Positions 39,481-50,553 of a DNA stretch of 64,000 bases are shown piece after piece (position 1 is the stretch's first letter; every line of letters begins with the position of its first letter). The notes below the pieces were generated by a model. It did not search any database and had not been told where the DNA came from. It saw only the letters and a list, made by a program, of their open reading frames with translations. The DNA comes from an uncultured Actinomycetes bacterium (GTDB lineage: Bacteria > Actinomycetota > Actinomycetes > Nanopelagicales > Nanopelagicaceae), in contig CAITVX010000033.1 in NCBI GenBank assembly GCA_903895995.1, forward strand, positions 28,782-92,781, given 5' to 3'. The translations under genes and the position numbers were made by a program.

Positions 39481-39486
39481 TATACT
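39481..39486 (+). promoter_or_regulatory. Putative -10 box of the amidohydrolase gene (leaderless)
   Basis: TATACT ends six bases before the ATG at 39493. No Shine-Dalgarno is present and the -35 region (TCCATA) is weak. Five of six positions match TATAAT. Confidence 0.5.
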
Positions 39487-39492
39487 CCACGG

Positions 39493-41079
39493 ATGCAGGA
39501 ATTCTTGGATGGGGCGATCATTTACTCCCCTGGCCTGCCCGCTCGCACGGGGATTCTCCTCGAAGATGGCCTGATTAAGGCGATCGGACCCAAGGCTTCG
39601 ACCCTCTTTGACCCATCACAAGGTACCCGCCGCGATCTCACAGGTTCCTTCATTGCGCCAGCTTTTGGCGATGGCCACGCACATCCGCTCTTTGCCGGAC
39701 GTGAAGCGGCTGGTCCAAAAATTACCGGCCTCTCCACTGTCGCGGCAATTATTGAAGAGGTGAGGCGCTTTGCAGATGAACATCCTGATGGGTGGATTGT
39801 TGGCGGCGCATATGAAGCTGCAATTATTGAAAGTGGAGATTTTGATGCACAGTGGCTGGATCAAGTCAGTAGCGATCGCCCCATACTTTTACATGCAGTT
39901 GATCACCACACAATCTGGGTGAATTCAAAGGCGCTCGAGCTTGCAGGTATTACATCTACAACAAAAGATCCCGCCGGCGGAACAATCGCTCGAAGAAGTG
40001 ATGGCTCCCCTAAAGGCACTCTGCGCGAACCACAATCGATGGATCTTGTTCTCTCAAAAATTCCAGCAAGAACTATCGATGATGACGTCGAGGCTCTCGC
40101 CTTTGCATCACGTAGATTGCTTGAACAAGGCGTCACATTCGCAACTGACTCATGGGTTGAACCCGGGATGGCGCAGATTTATCTGCGTGCACATCAGCGT
40201 GGAAAACTTGCGATCGACTTCAATATTTCATTCCTGGTGAGTCCAGAGAATTGGCGAGTAGAGAGCGATCGAATTATTCGAGAGCGTGCGCTCTTTGATG
40301 GAATCGATTCGATCAATGCATCATCTGTAAAGTTCTTAGCTGATGGCGCTCTCTCCAGTGGAACTGCAGCGTTACTTGAACCTTATGATGATCAACCAGG
40401 CTTCTCTGGTCTCATGATTTGGAGCGATACAGAACTTGCCGCTGCAGTCGCGCACTTTGACTCACTCGGGTTTCAAATCCATATCCATGCAATTGGAGAT
40501 GCGTCCGTCCGTCAATCTTTAGATGCCATTGAAGGAATTCAATCATCCGGCAATGAATCTGATAAACGACCTGTCATTGTGCATGCCCAGTTGATCCATG
40601 AAGAAGATCTTCCGCGGTTTGCCTCCCTTGGAGTCATTGCGAATATGCAACCACTCTGGATGTACCTCGACCCGATGAATAAAGAGTTAATCGACCCTCG
40701 CATCGGTAAGCGAAATAACCTGCAATACCGATTGCGCGATATGGTCGATGCTGGTGTTGTTATTGCTTACGGCTCTGATTGGCCTGTGACGAGTGAAAAT
40801 CCGCTACTAGCTCTTGCAGTTCCGGTCCATCGTTCTGCGCCTGGATCAACGGATCCAGCTTGGAGTCCAGAACAGGTGATCACCCTTGAACAGTCTTGGG
40901 GTTTTTACACGACTGCAGTCGCGCACCAAAATTTTCGCGAAACTCAGCTTGGTTCACTTGAAGTTGGGATGCGTGCAGATCTTTTGATCTTCGATCAGAA
41001 TCCGTTTCTCATAGATCCGCGAGAGATTCATCGCCTGCAGATTAGTGAGATATATAAAGCGGGAGTGAGAGTTATTTAA
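39493..41079 (+). CDS. Amidohydrolase (YtcJ-like, amidohydrolase_3 family)
   Basis: Metal-dependent hydrolase, 528 aa from the ATG at 39493; a frame open to 39391 only adds residues unlike the family. HAHP (62-65) gives the first metal ligands, [17 protein letters not shown] a later ligand, and [13 protein letters not shown] the catalytic Asp. Related enzymes deformylate N-substituted formamides or cleave other amides, but the substrate is unknown. It is on the opposite strand to the ribosomal genes, between infA and map, with 8 bp of convergent overlap with map, so it is an inserted accessory gene. Confidence 0.88.
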   Translation: MQEFLDGAIIYSPGLPARTGILLEDGLIKAIGPKASTLFDPSQGTRRDLTGSFIAPAFGDGHAHPLFAGREAAGPKITGLSTVAAIIEEVRRFADEHPDGWIVGGAYEAAIIESGDFDAQWLDQVSSDRPILLHAVDHHTIWVNSKALELAGITSTTKDPAGGTIARRSDGSPKGTLREPQSMDLVLSKIPARTIDDDVEALAFASRRLLEQGVTFATDSWVEPGMAQIYLRAHQRGKLAIDFNISFLVSPENWRVESDRIIRERALFDGIDSINASSVKFLADGALSSGTAALLEPYDDQPGFSGLMIWSDTELAAAVAHFDSLGFQIHIHAIGDASVRQSLDAIEGIQSSGNESDKRPVIVHAQLIHEEDLPRFASLGVIANMQPLWMYLDPMNKELIDPRIGKRNNLQYRLRDMVDAGVVIAYGSDWPVTSENPLLALAVPVHRSAPGSTDPAWSPEQVITLEQSWGFYTTAVAHQNFRETQLGSLEVGMRADLLIFDQNPFLIDPREIHRLQISEIYKAGVRVI

Positions 41080-41884
41080 GGAGATCAGAGATCTCAACGC
41101 CGAGTGCGCCAAGTTGCTCGCGGCCGCCATCAAGTGATGTCATAACAAAAGGCTTGCCATCTGGCATGAGTGCAAATGTCTGCTCGAAGTGTGCACCGTT
41201 GGTCTTATCAATAGAGACGACAGTCCAATCATCAGAGAGAACCTTTGTCGTTGCAGAACCACGCGTAATCATCGGTTCGATCGCAAGAGCTAGGCCAACT
41301 TTTAGTTCTGGACCAAACCCAGCTTTACCAAAGTTAAGTACATGTGGATCTTGGTGCATCTCTGTTCCGATTCCATGACCACCATACTCACGCAAGATTC
41401 CATACTTACCTTGTGAATCAATGTACGTCTGGATCGCATCTGAAATATCGGTGAGGTGTCCCCCAACCTTTGCAGCTGCGATTCCGCGCCACATTGATTC
41501 CTCGCATGTATCCATGAGCTTCTGATCTTCTGGATCAATTTTTCCAATACCGAATGAGATTGCAGAATCACCATGCCAACCATCTACGATCGCACCGAAA
41601 TCAAGTGAGAGTACGTCACCCTCTTGAAGTGGACGCTCATTTGGGATTCCATGAACAATCTCTTGATTTACCGATGCGCAGAGCACATTCGGATAACCGT
41701 GATAACCCAAGAATGATGGTGTTGCGCCTCGGTCACTTAAATGCTTTGCGGCAATTGCATCAAGCTCGAGTGTGGTGACGCCGACCCTTGCTGCATCTTT
41801 CATCAGCAGAAGGGCTTCGCCTACAACGATGCCTGCTGCGCGCATCTTTTCGAGTTGATCGAGGGATTTAATCTGAATAGCCAT
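41072..41884 (-). CDS. map: Methionine aminopeptidase type I
   Basis: Removes the initiator methionine from nascent proteins; 270 aa. HGIPNERPLQEGDVLSLDFGAIVDGWHGDSA carries two metal Asp residues, GHGIGTEMHQDP the His, and LAIEPMITRG the Glu ligands. It starts 11 bp after adk, the conserved secY-adk-map order. Its 3' end overlaps the convergent amidohydrolase gene by 8 bp. Confidence 0.98.
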   Translation of the reverse strand: MAIQIKSLDQLEKMRAAGIVVGEALLLMKDAARVGVTTLELDAIAAKHLSDRGATPSFLGYHGYPNVLCASVNQEIVHGIPNERPLQEGDVLSLDFGAIVDGWHGDSAISFGIGKIDPEDQKLMDTCEESMWRGIAAAKVGGHLTDISDAIQTYIDSQGKYGILREYGGHGIGTEMHQDPHVLNFGKAGFGPELKVGLALAIEPMITRGSATTKVLSDDWTVVSIDKTNGAHFEQTFALMPDGKPFVMTSLDGGREQLGALGVEISDLLK

Positions 41885-41895
41885 GGGCTACTTCA

Positions 41896-42552
41896 TTAAC
41901 GGACGACAGCTGCGCTTAGCGCAGCAATTGCACGGGATGAGATCTCGGTGACATCGCCAACTGCAGGAATTGTGATGAGTAGACCTTGCGCGCTATAGAA
42001 AGCGATGATCGGTTTAGTTTGCTCGGCATAGACCTCTAGGCGGCGAGTGATAACAGCCTCTGAATCATCTTCACGCTGATACAACTCTCCTTGGCACTTG
42101 TCGCAAATGCCATCAACAGCAGGCTTCTCATAGATTGTGTGGAAAGAGGCGCTGCAATTACGGCATGTGCGTCGACCAGAGAGGCGAGCAATGATTTCTG
42201 CATCATCGATAGATAGTTCTAGGACTGCATCGAGTGGAGTCTTTGCTTCAGCTAATACTGTGCGAAGTACGTCAGCTTGCAGAACGTTACGAGGAAAGCC
42301 ATCAAGTAAGAATCCAGCTTGTGCATCAGCATGAGAAAGGCGATCTTTAACCATCTCATTGGTTACTGAATCTGGAACGAGTTCACCGCGATCAACATAA
42401 GACTTTGCAAGAAGACCAAGTTCAGTCTCGTTCTTCATATTGTGGCGGAAGATATCTCCAGTAGAGATATGTGGAATTCCATAATGAGCAGCGAGGTGCA
42501 CTGCTTGAGTTCCCTTACCTGCCCCCGGAGGACCAACCAGGATCAGACGCAT
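41896..42552 (-). CDS. adk: Adenylate kinase, zinc-LID form
   Basis: Interconverts ATP and AMP with ADP; 218 aa. P-loop GPPGAGKGT is at 7-15. The LID domain keeps four cysteines (CRNC ... CDKC), so it binds structural zinc, as in Gram-positive and some other lineages. Its ATG shares a base with the secY stop (TAATG). Confidence 0.98.
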   Translation of the reverse strand: MRLILVGPPGAGKGTQAVHLAAHYGIPHISTGDIFRHNMKNETELGLLAKSYVDRGELVPDSVTNEMVKDRLSHADAQAGFLLDGFPRNVLQADVLRTVLAEAKTPLDAVLELSIDDAEIIARLSGRRTCRNCSASFHTIYEKPAVDGICDKCQGELYQREDDSEAVITRRLEVYAEQTKPIIAFYSAQGLLITIPAVGDVTEISSRAIAALSAAVVR

Positions 42553-43847
42553 TAGCGCAAGAAGCCTTCATAGGAACGTTGCTGGAGCTGAGATTCAATC
42601 TGCTTCGCTGTATCAAGACCAACACCGACAACGATCAAGATTGCAGTTCCACCGAATGGGAAGTTCTGCGAAGCGTTGAAGAGAATCAGGGCAACGATTG
42701 GAATAATCGCAACAAATGCTAGGTATACAGAGCCTGGCGCTGTGATGCGTGAAAGAACATATTGAAGATACTCAGATGTTGGCTTTCCTGCACGAATTCC
42801 AGGGATAAAGCCACCGTACTGCTTCATATTATCTGCAACCTCATCTGGGTTGAAGGTAATCGCTACATAGAAGTAGGTGAAGAAGATGATCAAGCTCGCG
42901 TAAGCGATGATGTAGATAGGGTGATCACCCTTCACAAGGTTCTGTTGAACCCATACAGCCCACTTCGCCTTTGAACCAGAGAAGTTCACGATCAGCGATG
43001 GAATGTAGAGAAGTGATGATGCAAAAATTACTGGGATAACGCCAGCTTGGTTTACCTTGATAGGAATATATGTGCTTGTTCCACCGTATGACTGACGGCC
43101 AACTTGGCGCTTTGCATACTGAACTGGGATACGACGCTGAGCTTGTTCAACGAATACAACTGCGGCCACAACACAGATTCCAACTGCGAGAACGAAGAGG
43201 AATGCGAAGAGACCCTTCTGGAGTTTGATTGACCAGAGTTGAGTCGGGAATCCAGCTGCGATCGATGTAAAGATCAAGATAGACATTCCATTACCAACAC
43301 CACGATCAGTGATTAATTCACCGAGCCACATGATGACGGATGTACCAGCAGTCATAACAAAGACCATAGTGACAATGCGCGACCAAGAAGCATCAGGGAT
43401 GATTGCATATGAGCAACCGCTGAAGAGACGACCAGGTGTACGTGCAACGGCGATCAAGCCAGTTGACTGAAGCACAGCTAATCCAATTGTGAGGTAACGA
43501 GTGTATTGAGTGAGCTTTGCAGTTCCTGATTGACCCTCATTTTTAAGAGTTTCAAAGCGAGGAATAACAACGGTCAGAAGCTGAATAATGATCGAGCTCG
43601 TGATGTACGGCATGATGCCGAGCGCAAATACTGAGAGGTGAAGAAGTGCACCACCGCTGAAGAGGTTAACAAGGCCGAATAATCCGCCGTTGTTAGCTAG
43701 CTTCAAGCACTGCTGCACATTCTTATAAGAAACACCTGGTGTTGGAACGATCGATCCAAAACGGAAGAGGCCCATGATTGCCATGGTGAAGAAGATCTTT
43801 TTGCGCAGGTCAGGTGTCTTAAAGGCCTTTGCGAACGCTGAAAGCAT
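42552..43847 (-). CDS. secY: Protein translocase subunit SecY
   Basis: Ten-span channel of the Sec translocon, 431 aa. MLSAFAKAFKTPDLRKKIFFT is the N-terminus; the LVNLFSGGALLHLSVFALGIMPYITSSIIIQLL region and the PGIRAGKPTSEYLQ cytoplasmic loop are diagnostic. Lies after rplO with a 66-bp gap, in which I see no clear promoter or terminator. Confidence 0.98.
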   Translation of the reverse strand: MLSAFAKAFKTPDLRKKIFFTMAIMGLFRFGSIVPTPGVSYKNVQQCLKLANNGGLFGLVNLFSGGALLHLSVFALGIMPYITSSIIIQLLTVVIPRFETLKNEGQSGTAKLTQYTRYLTIGLAVLQSTGLIAVARTPGRLFSGCSYAIIPDASWSRIVTMVFVMTAGTSVIMWLGELITDRGVGNGMSILIFTSIAAGFPTQLWSIKLQKGLFAFLFVLAVGICVVAAVVFVEQAQRRIPVQYAKRQVGRQSYGGTSTYIPIKVNQAGVIPVIFASSLLYIPSLIVNFSGSKAKWAVWVQQNLVKGDHPIYIIAYASLIIFFTYFYVAITFNPDEVADNMKQYGGFIPGIRAGKPTSEYLQYVLSRITAPGSVYLAFVAIIPIVALILFNASQNFPFGGTAILIVVGVGLDTAKQIESQLQQRSYEGFLR

Positions 43848-43913
43848 TTTCTCTCCCTCTAAAATTCAGTAAAGATAGTTCTAATCTAGTTAAGTTCTAT
43901 TCCTGTAAGAGAA

Positions 43914-44354
43914 TTAGAGCTTGGTAGCCGATCCGCCTGCTGCAGAGATCTTTTCGATCGCTGAAGATGAGAACCCGTGAGCTGAAACGTTCACCTTGAC
44001 GGTGATCTCTCCATTTCCGAGAACCTTGACTGGATAGCTATCGCGCACTGCACCCTTTGCAATGAGATCTTCAACTGTAACAGTGCCACCCTTTGGATAG
44101 AGGGCATTGATAGTTGAGACATTCACTGGCTGGTACTCCACGCGCTCTGGGTTTTTGAAACCACGGAGCTTAGGAAGACGCATAACAAGTGGAAGCTGAC
44201 CGCCTTCGAAGCCGGCACGAACTACGTTACGAGCACGAGTTCCCTTGCCACCACGACCTGCAGTCTTTCCCTTTGATGCCTCACCACGACCCTTACGGGT
44301 ACGTGCCTTCTTTGCACCAGGGGCTGGACGAAGATGATGAACCTTTAGAACCAT
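43914..44354 (-). CDS. rplO: Large ribosomal subunit protein uL15
   Basis: 50S protein, 146 aa. [37 protein letters not shown] is the basic N-terminal extension that threads rRNA; the globular C-terminus follows. It starts 2 bp after rpmD. Confidence 0.97.
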   Translation of the reverse strand: MVLKVHHLRPAPGAKKARTRKGRGEASKGKTAGRGGKGTRARNVVRAGFEGGQLPLVMRLPKLRGFKNPERVEYQPVNVSTINALYPKGGTVTVEDLIAKGAVRDSYPVKVLGNGEITVKVNVSAHGFSSSAIEKISAAGGSATKL

Positions 44355-44356
44355 TT

Positions 44357-44539
44357 TTATTCGACCTCCTCAACGGCAACCATGTGACGTACAGCGACGA
44401 CCATTCCACGAATTTCTGGACGATCTTCTTTGACGACAACATCACCGATTCGCTTTAGACCAAGTGAACGCAAAGTTTCGCGGTGCTCTGGACGAGCTCC
44501 GACCTTTGAACGAAGTTGGGTAACTTTTAGACGTGGCAT
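44357..44539 (-). CDS. rpmD: Large ribosomal subunit protein uL30
   Basis: 60-aa 50S protein. The ATG at 44539 ([32 protein letters not shown]) is preferred because it abuts the rpsE stop; three extra upstream codons are open. The usual spc order rpsE-rpmD-rplO is kept. Confidence 0.95.
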   Translation of the reverse strand: MPRLKVTQLRSKVGARPEHRETLRSLGLKRIGDVVVKEDRPEIRGMVVAVRHMVAVEEVE

Positions 44540-44540
44540 G

Positions 44541-45173
44541 TTATGCACCTACCGATGCTGCGATGGCACGAACAATTGCTGCTGGTGCTACATCTTCTAG
44601 TGGACGACCACGACGAGCTGCGATTGCTTGTGGGGCTTCGAGAGCCTTAAGAGCTGCTGCAGTTGCGTGAACCATATTGATTGGATTCGCTGAACCAAGT
44701 GACTTAGTAAGAACATCCTGGATGCCAGCACACTCAAGTACTGCACGAACAGGTCCACCAGCAATAACTCCGGTACCAGCAGATGCTGGGCGAAGAAGTA
44801 CTACGCCAGCTGCTGCTTCACCTTGTACTGGGTGAGGAATAGTTCCATTAAGAATTGGGACCTTAAAGAATTGCTTCTTCGCATCTTCGACAGCCTTAGC
44901 GATAGCTTGTGGAACTTCTTTCGCCTTGCCGTATCCGATACCGATGGTTCCCTTTTGGTCACCGACGACAACAAGAGCTGTGAAGGAGAAACGACGTCCG
45001 CCCTTTACAACCTTTGCTACGCGGTTAATGAAGACAACACGCTCTGTGTATGGAGACTTCTCTTTTTCAGGAGCTCCATCGCGACGATCGCGACGTGGGC
45101 CGCGGTTATCGCTCTTGCCCTCTTCGCGAGGACCGCGTGCAGGTGCTGATGAGTTAGATGCAGGAGCAGCCAT
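44541..45173 (-). CDS. rpsE: Small ribosomal subunit protein uS5
   Basis: 30S decoding-accuracy protein, 210 aa. About 40 N-terminal residues form a charged low-complexity extension ([20 protein letters not shown]) before the conserved [19 protein letters not shown]; such extensions are common in actinobacteria. [13 protein letters not shown] follows. Its ATG shares a base with the rplR stop. Confidence 0.97.
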   Translation of the reverse strand: MAAPASNSSAPARGPREEGKSDNRGPRRDRRDGAPEKEKSPYTERVVFINRVAKVVKGGRRFSFTALVVVGDQKGTIGIGYGKAKEVPQAIAKAVEDAKKQFFKVPILNGTIPHPVQGEAAAGVVLLRPASAGTGVIAGGPVRAVLECAGIQDVLTKSLGSANPINMVHATAAALKALEAPQAIAARRGRPLEDVAPAAIVRAIAASVGA

Positions 45174-45553
45174 TAGAAGTCCAATCCATTCTCGCGAGCA
45201 CTATCTGCAAGAGCAGCAATGCGACCGTGGTACTTGCTTCCACCGCGGTCAAAGACCACTGTAGAAATTCCCTTTTCCTTAGCGCGCTTTGCAACGAGCT
45301 CACCGACGACGCGAGCTTTTGCGCTCTTATCGCTCGATGAATCTTTGCGAAGATCAGCTTCCATTGTTGAAGCAGATACCAATGTCTGGCCGATTGCATC
45401 ATCAATAACTTGAGCAACCAAGTGACGAGATGAACGTGACACTACAAGGCGAGGACGAGCGGCTGTGCCGACGACCTTCTTGCGGACACGGAAGTGGCGA
45501 CGACGGCGTGCATTCTGTGATGAGCCTTTAACAACTTTTACACCGATAGCCAT
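45173..45553 (-). CDS. rplR: Large ribosomal subunit protein uL18
   Basis: 5S rRNA-binding protein, 126 aa. [35 protein letters not shown] and [24 protein letters not shown] are diagnostic. One-base TAATG overlaps couple it to rplF and rpsE. Confidence 0.98.
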   Translation of the reverse strand: MAIGVKVVKGSSQNARRRRHFRVRKKVVGTAARPRLVVSRSSRHLVAQVIDDAIGQTLVSASTMEADLRKDSSSDKSAKARVVGELVAKRAKEKGISTVVFDRGGSKYHGRIAALADSARENGLDF

Positions 45554-46092
45554 TACTTCTTACCTGTCTTTCCTTGCTTGCGGCGAATCTTTGCACCATC
45601 GAGGTGTAGACCCTTGCCCTTGTATGGATCAGCCTTACGAAGTTTTTGAATCTTCGCTGCAACTTCACCGACGAGCTGCTTGTCGATACCGCTGACATGA
45701 AGCTTTGTTGGTGAGTCAACCTTGAAGGTGATTCCTTCAGGTGCTGGGAATTGAATGGAGTGGCTGTAGCCGAGTGCGAATTCAAGATCCTTACCCTTTT
45801 CAGCAACACGGTAACCAACGCCGACGATGTTGATCGTCTTCGAATATCCGGTTGTTACGCCTTCGAGCATATTTGCAACCAAGGTACGTGAAAGACCATG
45901 GAGCGAACGAGCTGTGCGGCTATCGTCAGGGCGAGCTACAACGAGGTTGCTCTCTTCCTTGGCGACTGTGATTGGCTCAGTAACGCTGATGTTAAGTGAA
46001 CCCTTAGGTCCCTTAACGGAAACGTTCTGTCCAGCAATAGTGACTTCGACTCCAGATGGAATCGCGATTGGCATACGACCGATACGGGACAT
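45553..46092 (-). CDS. rplF: Large ribosomal subunit protein uL6
   Basis: 50S protein near the factor-binding site, 179 aa. [18 protein letters not shown] is the N-terminus and [26 protein letters not shown] the C-terminus. It begins 4 bp after rpsH. Confidence 0.98.
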   Translation of the reverse strand: MSRIGRMPIAIPSGVEVTIAGQNVSVKGPKGSLNISVTEPITVAKEESNLVVARPDDSRTARSLHGLSRTLVANMLEGVTTGYSKTINIVGVGYRVAEKGKDLEFALGYSHSIQFPAPEGITFKVDSPTKLHVSGIDKQLVGEVAAKIQKLRKADPYKGKGLHLDGAKIRRKQGKTGKK

Positions 46093-46096
46093 CAGG

Positions 46097-46501
46097 TCAC
46101 CACACGTAGGCGAGAACTTCTCCGCCTACCCCTTGCTTGTTGGCTTGCTTATCTGTGAGCAGGCCGGAAGATGTTGAGATGATTGCAACGCCAAGTCCAC
46201 CAAGTACTTTAGGTAGAGCAGTTGACTTTGCATAAACGCGAAGTCCTGGCTTTGAAACGCGACGAAGTCCTGCAATAGAACGTTCGCGATTTGAGCCAAA
46301 CTTCAAATCTAAGGTAAGTGTCTTACCGAAGCCAGCTGGATTAGCGTCGACTTTAAAGCCGGCGATAAATCCCTCCTGCTTCAAGATTTCGGCAATACGA
46401 ACTTTTACCGACGACGAGGGCATTGATACCTCGTTGTGGTAAGCAGAGTTCGCGTTGCGCAGACGTGCAAGCATGTCTGCGATCGGATCTGTCATTGTCA
46501 T
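46097..46501 (-). CDS. rpsH: Small ribosomal subunit protein uS8
   Basis: 30S central-domain protein, 134 aa. [27 protein letters not shown] and [26 protein letters not shown] are the family ends. In E. coli S8 represses the spc operon; a similar role here is possible. A 100-bp gap without recognisable signals separates it from rpsN. Confidence 0.98.
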   Translation of the reverse strand: MTMTDPIADMLARLRNANSAYHNEVSMPSSSVKVRIAEILKQEGFIAGFKVDANPAGFGKTLTLDLKFGSNRERSIAGLRRVSKPGLRVYAKSTALPKVLGGLGVAIISTSSGLLTDKQANKQGVGGEVLAYVW

Positions 46502-46601
46502 TCGGTTGGCCTCTGGCCTTTCTCGAGCTGGTTTCCTCTAGTTACTTTTGGTAGCTATTGGACCTATCTTGTAGTTGTTGGGTTGAAAACTATTTGGTGG
46601 G

Positions 46602-46787
46602 TTACCAAGAAGCCTTAGTAATACCAGGTAGCTCACCGCGGTGAGCCATCTCGCGGAAACAGATACGGCAGATGCCGAACTTTTGGTAGACAGCATGCGG
46701 GCGACCGCAACGCTGGCAACGTGTGTAACCGCGTACCTTGAACTTAGGCTTGCGAGCTGCTTTGACCTTAAGTGATGTCTTTGCCAT
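46602..46787 (-). CDS. rpsN: Small ribosomal subunit protein uS14, zinc-binding type Z
   Basis: 61-aa 30S protein with a CxxC-x12-CxxC zinc site (Cys24, 27, 40, 43), ending [11 protein letters not shown]. It is the only S14 in the window; the zinc-independent paralogue some actinobacteria keep elsewhere is not seen here. It follows rplE by 13 bp. Confidence 0.98.
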   Translation of the reverse strand: MAKTSLKVKAARKPKFKVRGYTRCQRCGRPHAVYQKFGICRICFREMAHRGELPGITKASW

Positions 46788-46800
46788 TTATTCGCTCTCC

Positions 46801-47367
46801 TTAGTTCTCACGGAATGGAAAACCGAGTTGCTTCAAGAGCTCGCGGCCTTCTTCATCTGTCTTGGCGGTGGTAACGAAAGTGATATCCATACCGCGCTGG
46901 CGATCGATCTTGTCTTGTTCGATCTCAGGGAATACTGATTGCTCAGTAAGTCCAAAGGTGTAGTTACCATTTCCATCAAATTGCTTTGGTGAAAGTCCGC
47001 GGAAGTCGCGGATACGAGGAAGTGAGATCGAGAGAAGACGATCTGTGAACTCCCACATACGATCATTGCGCAGTGTGACGTGAGCGCCAATTGGCATACC
47101 TTCACGCAACTTGAACTGAGCGATCGACTTACGAGACTTAGTAACTTGTGGCTTCTGTCCAGTGATGATGGTGAGATCGCGGATCGCACCTTCGATCAAC
47201 TTAGAGTCACGAGCAGCTTCGCCGACACCCATATTGACGATGACCTTAGTCAAGGTAGGGATCTGCATAACGTTGCCGTATGAGAAAGTCGCCTTAAGCG
47301 CAGGCTTAATCTCAGCAATGTAACGCGCCTTGAGGCGTGGCTGGGTTGTTGTTGAGTTGGTAGACAT
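46801..47367 (-). CDS. rplE: Large ribosomal subunit protein uL5
   Basis: 5S rRNA-binding protein, 188 aa. [42 protein letters not shown] and [24 protein letters not shown] are diagnostic. It starts 2 bp after rplX. Confidence 0.98.
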   Translation of the reverse strand: MSTNSTTTQPRLKARYIAEIKPALKATFSYGNVMQIPTLTKVIVNMGVGEAARDSKLIEGAIRDLTIITGQKPQVTKSRKSIAQFKLREGMPIGAHVTLRNDRMWEFTDRLLSISLPRIRDFRGLSPKQFDGNGNYTFGLTEQSVFPEIEQDKIDRQRGMDITFVTTAKTDEEGRELLKQLGFPFREN

Positions 47368-47369
47368 TA

Positions 47370-47687
47370 TTAGATGTCCTTCCCGGTACGACGTGAGATG
47401 CGGATGTTCTTACCATCTTCATCTTTACGTGAACCAATACGAGTTGCCTTGCCATCATCGCCGACAATCTGCACATTTGAGATGTGGATTGAAGATTCGA
47501 TGGTGAGGATTCCGCCGACTTTTACGCCGCGCTCAGAAGTTGTCTCTTTAGTGTGGCGCTTTACGCGGCTAACACCTTCGACTGTGACGCGCTCTGCCTC
47601 TTTGTTGACATCGAGAACAGTGCCTTGGACACCCTTATCTTTGCCAGCAATGACCAAAACGGTATCGCCCTTTTTAATGCTTGCCAT
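47370..47687 (-). CDS. rplX: Large ribosomal subunit protein uL24
   Basis: Assembly-initiating 50S protein with a KOW motif ([23 protein letters not shown]), 105 aa. It lies between rplN (2-bp gap) and rplE. Confidence 0.97.
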   Translation of the reverse strand: MASIKKGDTVLVIAGKDKGVQGTVLDVNKEAERVTVEGVSRVKRHTKETTSERGVKVGGILTIESSIHISNVQIVGDDGKATRIGSRKDEDGKNIRISRRTGKDI

Positions 47688-47689
47688 TT

Positions 47690-48058
47690 TTATAAAACCT
47701 CCGGCGCTAATGAAATGATCTTCATAAATTTCTTATCGCGGAGTTCACGAGCAACTGGTCCGAAGATACGGGTTCCACGTGGCTCGCCATCAGCCTTCAA
47801 GATCACTGCAGCGTTTTCGTCAAACTTGATATATGAACCATCAGGGCGACGGTTCTCTTTTACGGTACGAACGATGACAGCCTTAACGACTTCACCCTTC
47901 TTAACCTGACCACCAGGGATTGCATCCTTGACGGTACATACGATGATGTCACCGATTCCGGCATAGCGACGGGATGAGCCTCCGAGTACACGGATGCAGA
48001 GAAGTTCCTTTGCACCGGTGTTATCGGCGACACGAAGTCGCGATTCTTGTTGAATCAT
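47690..48058 (-). CDS. rplN: Large ribosomal subunit protein uL14
   Basis: 50S interface protein, 122 aa. [27 protein letters not shown] and [23 protein letters not shown] are the universal ends. It is preceded by rpsQ with a 20-bp gap. Confidence 0.99.
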   Translation of the reverse strand: MIQQESRLRVADNTGAKELLCIRVLGGSSRRYAGIGDIIVCTVKDAIPGGQVKKGEVVKAVIVRTVKENRRPDGSYIKFDENAAVILKADGEPRGTRIFGPVARELRDKKFMKIISLAPEVL

Positions 48059-48078
48059 TCCTTTTTCACTCCCTTTGC

Positions 48079-48348
48079 TTACTTAGCCTTCTCGAGGATC
48101 TGCACAACGCGCCAACGCTTTGTAGCGGATAGCGGACGAGTCTCCATCAAGAGAACGCGATCGCCGATACCGGCTTCGTTCTTCTCATCGTGAGCCTTGA
48201 GCTTATGTGTGCGGACCATGACCTTTGAATAAAGTCCATGCTTGACCTGATCTTGGATCGAAACGACGACGGTCTTATCCATCTTGTCGCTTGTGACGAT
48301 ACCTTCACGAGTCTTACGGAAACCGCGTGCTTCTTGTGCGTTAGACAT
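48079..48348 (-). CDS. rpsQ: Small ribosomal subunit protein uS17
   Basis: 30S assembly protein, 89 aa. [21 protein letters not shown] and [21 protein letters not shown] are diagnostic. The ATG shares a base with the rpmC stop (TAATG). Confidence 0.98.
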   Translation of the reverse strand: MSNAQEARGFRKTREGIVTSDKMDKTVVVSIQDQVKHGLYSKVMVRTHKLKAHDEKNEAGIGDRVLLMETRPLSATKRWRVVQILEKAK

Positions 48349-48566
48349 TATGCGGCACCTCCAATTCCTAATTCACGTTCACGCAAAATTGTGTAGATGC
48401 GTGCAATCTCTTTACGAACCTGGGTCAAGCGACCGTGGCTCTCGAGCTGTCCTGTAGCTGCCTGGAAACGAAGGTTGAAAAGCTCTTCCTTCGACTCACG
48501 TAGCTTGATAGCTAGTTCATCTGTTGAGAGCGCCCGAAGCGTCTCAGCTGAAACGATATTTGACAT
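48348..48566 (-). CDS. rpmC: Large ribosomal subunit protein uL29
   Basis: Exit-tunnel protein, 72 aa, helical hairpin: [33 protein letters not shown]. One-base overlaps with both rplP and rpsQ. Confidence 0.97.
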   Translation of the reverse strand: MSNIVSAETLRALSTDELAIKLRESKEELFNLRFQAATGQLESHGRLTQVRKEIARIYTILRERELGIGGAA

Positions 48567-48979
48567 TAGAACTCCTCACGCTTCACTACGCGGCACTTCA
48601 TTGGCAACTTGTGCATTGCACGGGTCATAGCCTCTGTAGCAATATCTTCTGCAACTCCAGAGATTTCAAACATCACGCGACCTGGCTTGACGTTTGCAAT
48701 CCACCACTCAGGTGAACCCTTACCGGAACCCATACGAGTTTCAGCAGGCTTCTTAGTAAGTGGACGATCTGGATAAATATTGATCCAAACCTTTCCACCA
48801 CGCTTGATGTGACGGGTCATTGCAATACGAGCTGCTTCGATCTGACGGTTGGTCACATAAGCAGGTTCTAGAGCTTGGATACCGAAGTCACCGAAGGAGA
48901 CAACTGTTCCGCCCTTTGACATTCCAGCACGCTTTGGATGGTGCTGCTTGCGGTGCTTAACCTTGCGAGGAATCAACAT
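48566..48979 (-). CDS. rplP: Large ribosomal subunit protein uL16
   Basis: 50S protein near the A-site tRNA, 137 aa. [24 protein letters not shown] opens it, [16 protein letters not shown] is conserved, and a C-terminal basic tail follows. One-base overlap with rpsC. Confidence 0.98.
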   Translation of the reverse strand: MLIPRKVKHRKQHHPKRAGMSKGGTVVSFGDFGIQALEPAYVTNRQIEAARIAMTRHIKRGGKVWINIYPDRPLTKKPAETRMGSGKGSPEWWIANVKPGRVMFEISGVAEDIATEAMTRAMHKLPMKCRVVKREEF

Positions 48980-49791
48980 TATTCGCTGACCGTCCCTTCA
49001 ACTGGAGCTGCATCTTGAGCTACAACTGGAGCCGCAACCGGTGCTGAACGATCTGCAACATTAGATGTTGTGACCTCTGCACGAGCACGCTGTGGGCGAG
49101 CTGGTCCACGTGAAGGCTTTGGAGCACGTGCTGCTGCGAGCGCATTTGCTGCACGCTCTGCACGGGATTCAATAACTTCACCCTTGTAGATCCAGACCTT
49201 TACGCCAAGACGACCGAAAGTTGTTGCTGCCTCGTAGAAACCGTAATCGATATCTGCACGAAGTGTGTGAAGAGGAACGCGGCCTTCGCGGTAGAACTCT
49301 GAGCGAGCAATTTCTGCTCCGCCGAGACGTCCACCACATTGAACACGAATACCCTGCGCACCAGCCTTGAGAGCTGCCTGCATTGACTTACGCATTGCGC
49401 GACGGAAAGAGACACGAGCAGAGAGCTGCTCAGCAATTCCTTGTGCAACAAGTTGCGCATCAATCTCTGGGTTCTTCACTTCGAGAATGTTGAGTTGTAC
49501 CTGCTTGCCTGTGAGCTTCTCAAGATCCATACGGATGCGATCAGCTTCAGTTCCGCGGCGACCAATAACGATGCCAGGGCGAGCAGTATGAAGATCGATA
49601 CGAACACGCTCGCGTGTACGTTCGATTTCGATACGTGAAACTCCAGCGCGCTCCATGCCCTTAGACATCATGCGACGGATCTCAATATCTTCTTTCACAT
49701 AATCTGCGTAGTTCTTCTCAGCAAACCAACGAGATTTGAACTCAGTGGTGATACCAAGGCGGAAGCCATGTGGATTTACTTTTTGACCCAT
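48979..49791 (-). CDS. rpsC: Small ribosomal subunit protein uS3
   Basis: 30S protein at the mRNA entry, 270 aa. [26 protein letters not shown] starts it, the KH domain has [15 protein letters not shown], and the conserved core ends near YKGEVI. A non-conserved Ala/Pro-rich tail of about 50 residues follows, as in other actinobacteria. It begins 1 bp after rplV. Confidence 0.98.
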   Translation of the reverse strand: MGQKVNPHGFRLGITTEFKSRWFAEKNYADYVKEDIEIRRMMSKGMERAGVSRIEIERTRERVRIDLHTARPGIVIGRRGTEADRIRMDLEKLTGKQVQLNILEVKNPEIDAQLVAQGIAEQLSARVSFRRAMRKSMQAALKAGAQGIRVQCGGRLGGAEIARSEFYREGRVPLHTLRADIDYGFYEAATTFGRLGVKVWIYKGEVIESRAERAANALAAARAPKPSRGPARPQRARAEVTTSNVADRSAPVAAPVVAQDAAPVEGTVSE

Positions 49792-50265
49792 TTACTTGGC
49801 CTTCCCTTCGCCAGCAGAGTTTCCACTCTTCTTGGATGCGTTCTTGTGAACGTGTGCAGCTTTACGCTGTCCATTCACGCGATATCCGCGATCATCTGAA
49901 ACGGTTAGTGTGATTGTGCTTGAACGCTTCAAGATTGTGAATCCGCGGCCTTGAGCACGTGGACGGAAGCGCTTCAGTGTGACGCCCTCATCTACTGTTG
50001 CTTCAGCGATCCAAAGCTCTGAAGAATCGCGAAGTGCAGGATTCTTCTGCTTTGCATTAGCTACAGCAGAGTTAAGAAGTGTGTAGAGGTCAGCACCAAT
50101 CTCTTGAGGTGCAAACTTCAAAGTTGTGAGTGCTGTATCGACGCGCTCACCACGGATGATGTTGACGACACGACGAGCCTTCTGTGGTGTGCTGCGGATG
50201 TTACGAAGAACAGCCTTTGCAACCAAGACATCGCTCTGGTCAGCCTTTGGCAAGTTACTAGCCAC
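49792..50265 (-). CDS. rplV: Large ribosomal subunit protein uL22
   Basis: Exit-tunnel protein, 157 aa from the GTG at 50265. This start has GGAGAG six bases upstream and overlaps the rpsS stop by 8 bp; the longer frame to 50340 lies inside rps[25 protein letters not shown] and [22 protein letters not shown] (tunnel hairpin) are diagnostic, with a Lys-rich tail. Confidence 0.96.
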   Translation of the reverse strand: MASNLPKADQSDVLVAKAVLRNIRSTPQKARRVVNIIRGERVDTALTTLKFAPQEIGADLYTLLNSAVANAKQKNPALRDSSELWIAEATVDEGVTLKRFRPRAQGRGFTILKRSSTITLTVSDDRGYRVNGQRKAAHVHKNASKKSGNSAGEGKAK

Positions 50266-50539
50266 GAGTTGCTCTCCGATCATCCTTGACGTGACCCTTG
50301 AAGGTACGAGTTGGAGCAAACTCACCGAGTTTGTGCCCAATCATTGCTTCAGTCACGAATACTGGAACGTGCTTACGTCCGTCATGAACGGCGATTGTGT
50401 GGCCGATCATTGTAGGAATGATCATTGAACGACGTGACCAAGTCTTGATGACATTCTTGGTGTTCGCATCGTTTTGAACATCGACCTTCTTCTGAAGGTG
50501 GCCGTCCACGAATGGACCCTTCTTTAAACTACGTGGCAT
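50258..50539 (-). CDS. rpsS: Small ribosomal subunit protein uS19
   Basis: 30S head protein, 93 aa. [42 protein letters not shown] and [15 protein letters not shown] are universal. It lies 14 bp after rplB. Confidence 0.99.
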   Translation of the reverse strand: MPRSLKKGPFVDGHLQKKVDVQNDANTKNVIKTWSRRSMIIPTMIGHTIAVHDGRKHVPVFVTEAMIGHKLGEFAPTRTFKGHVKDDRRATRG

Positions 50540-50553
50540 TTGCAGTCGGCTCC

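Noticed and set aside
39391..39492. Longer amidohydrolase N-terminus starting at 39391
   Set aside because: The extra residues lack family similarity, and TATACT is placed for a start at 39493.
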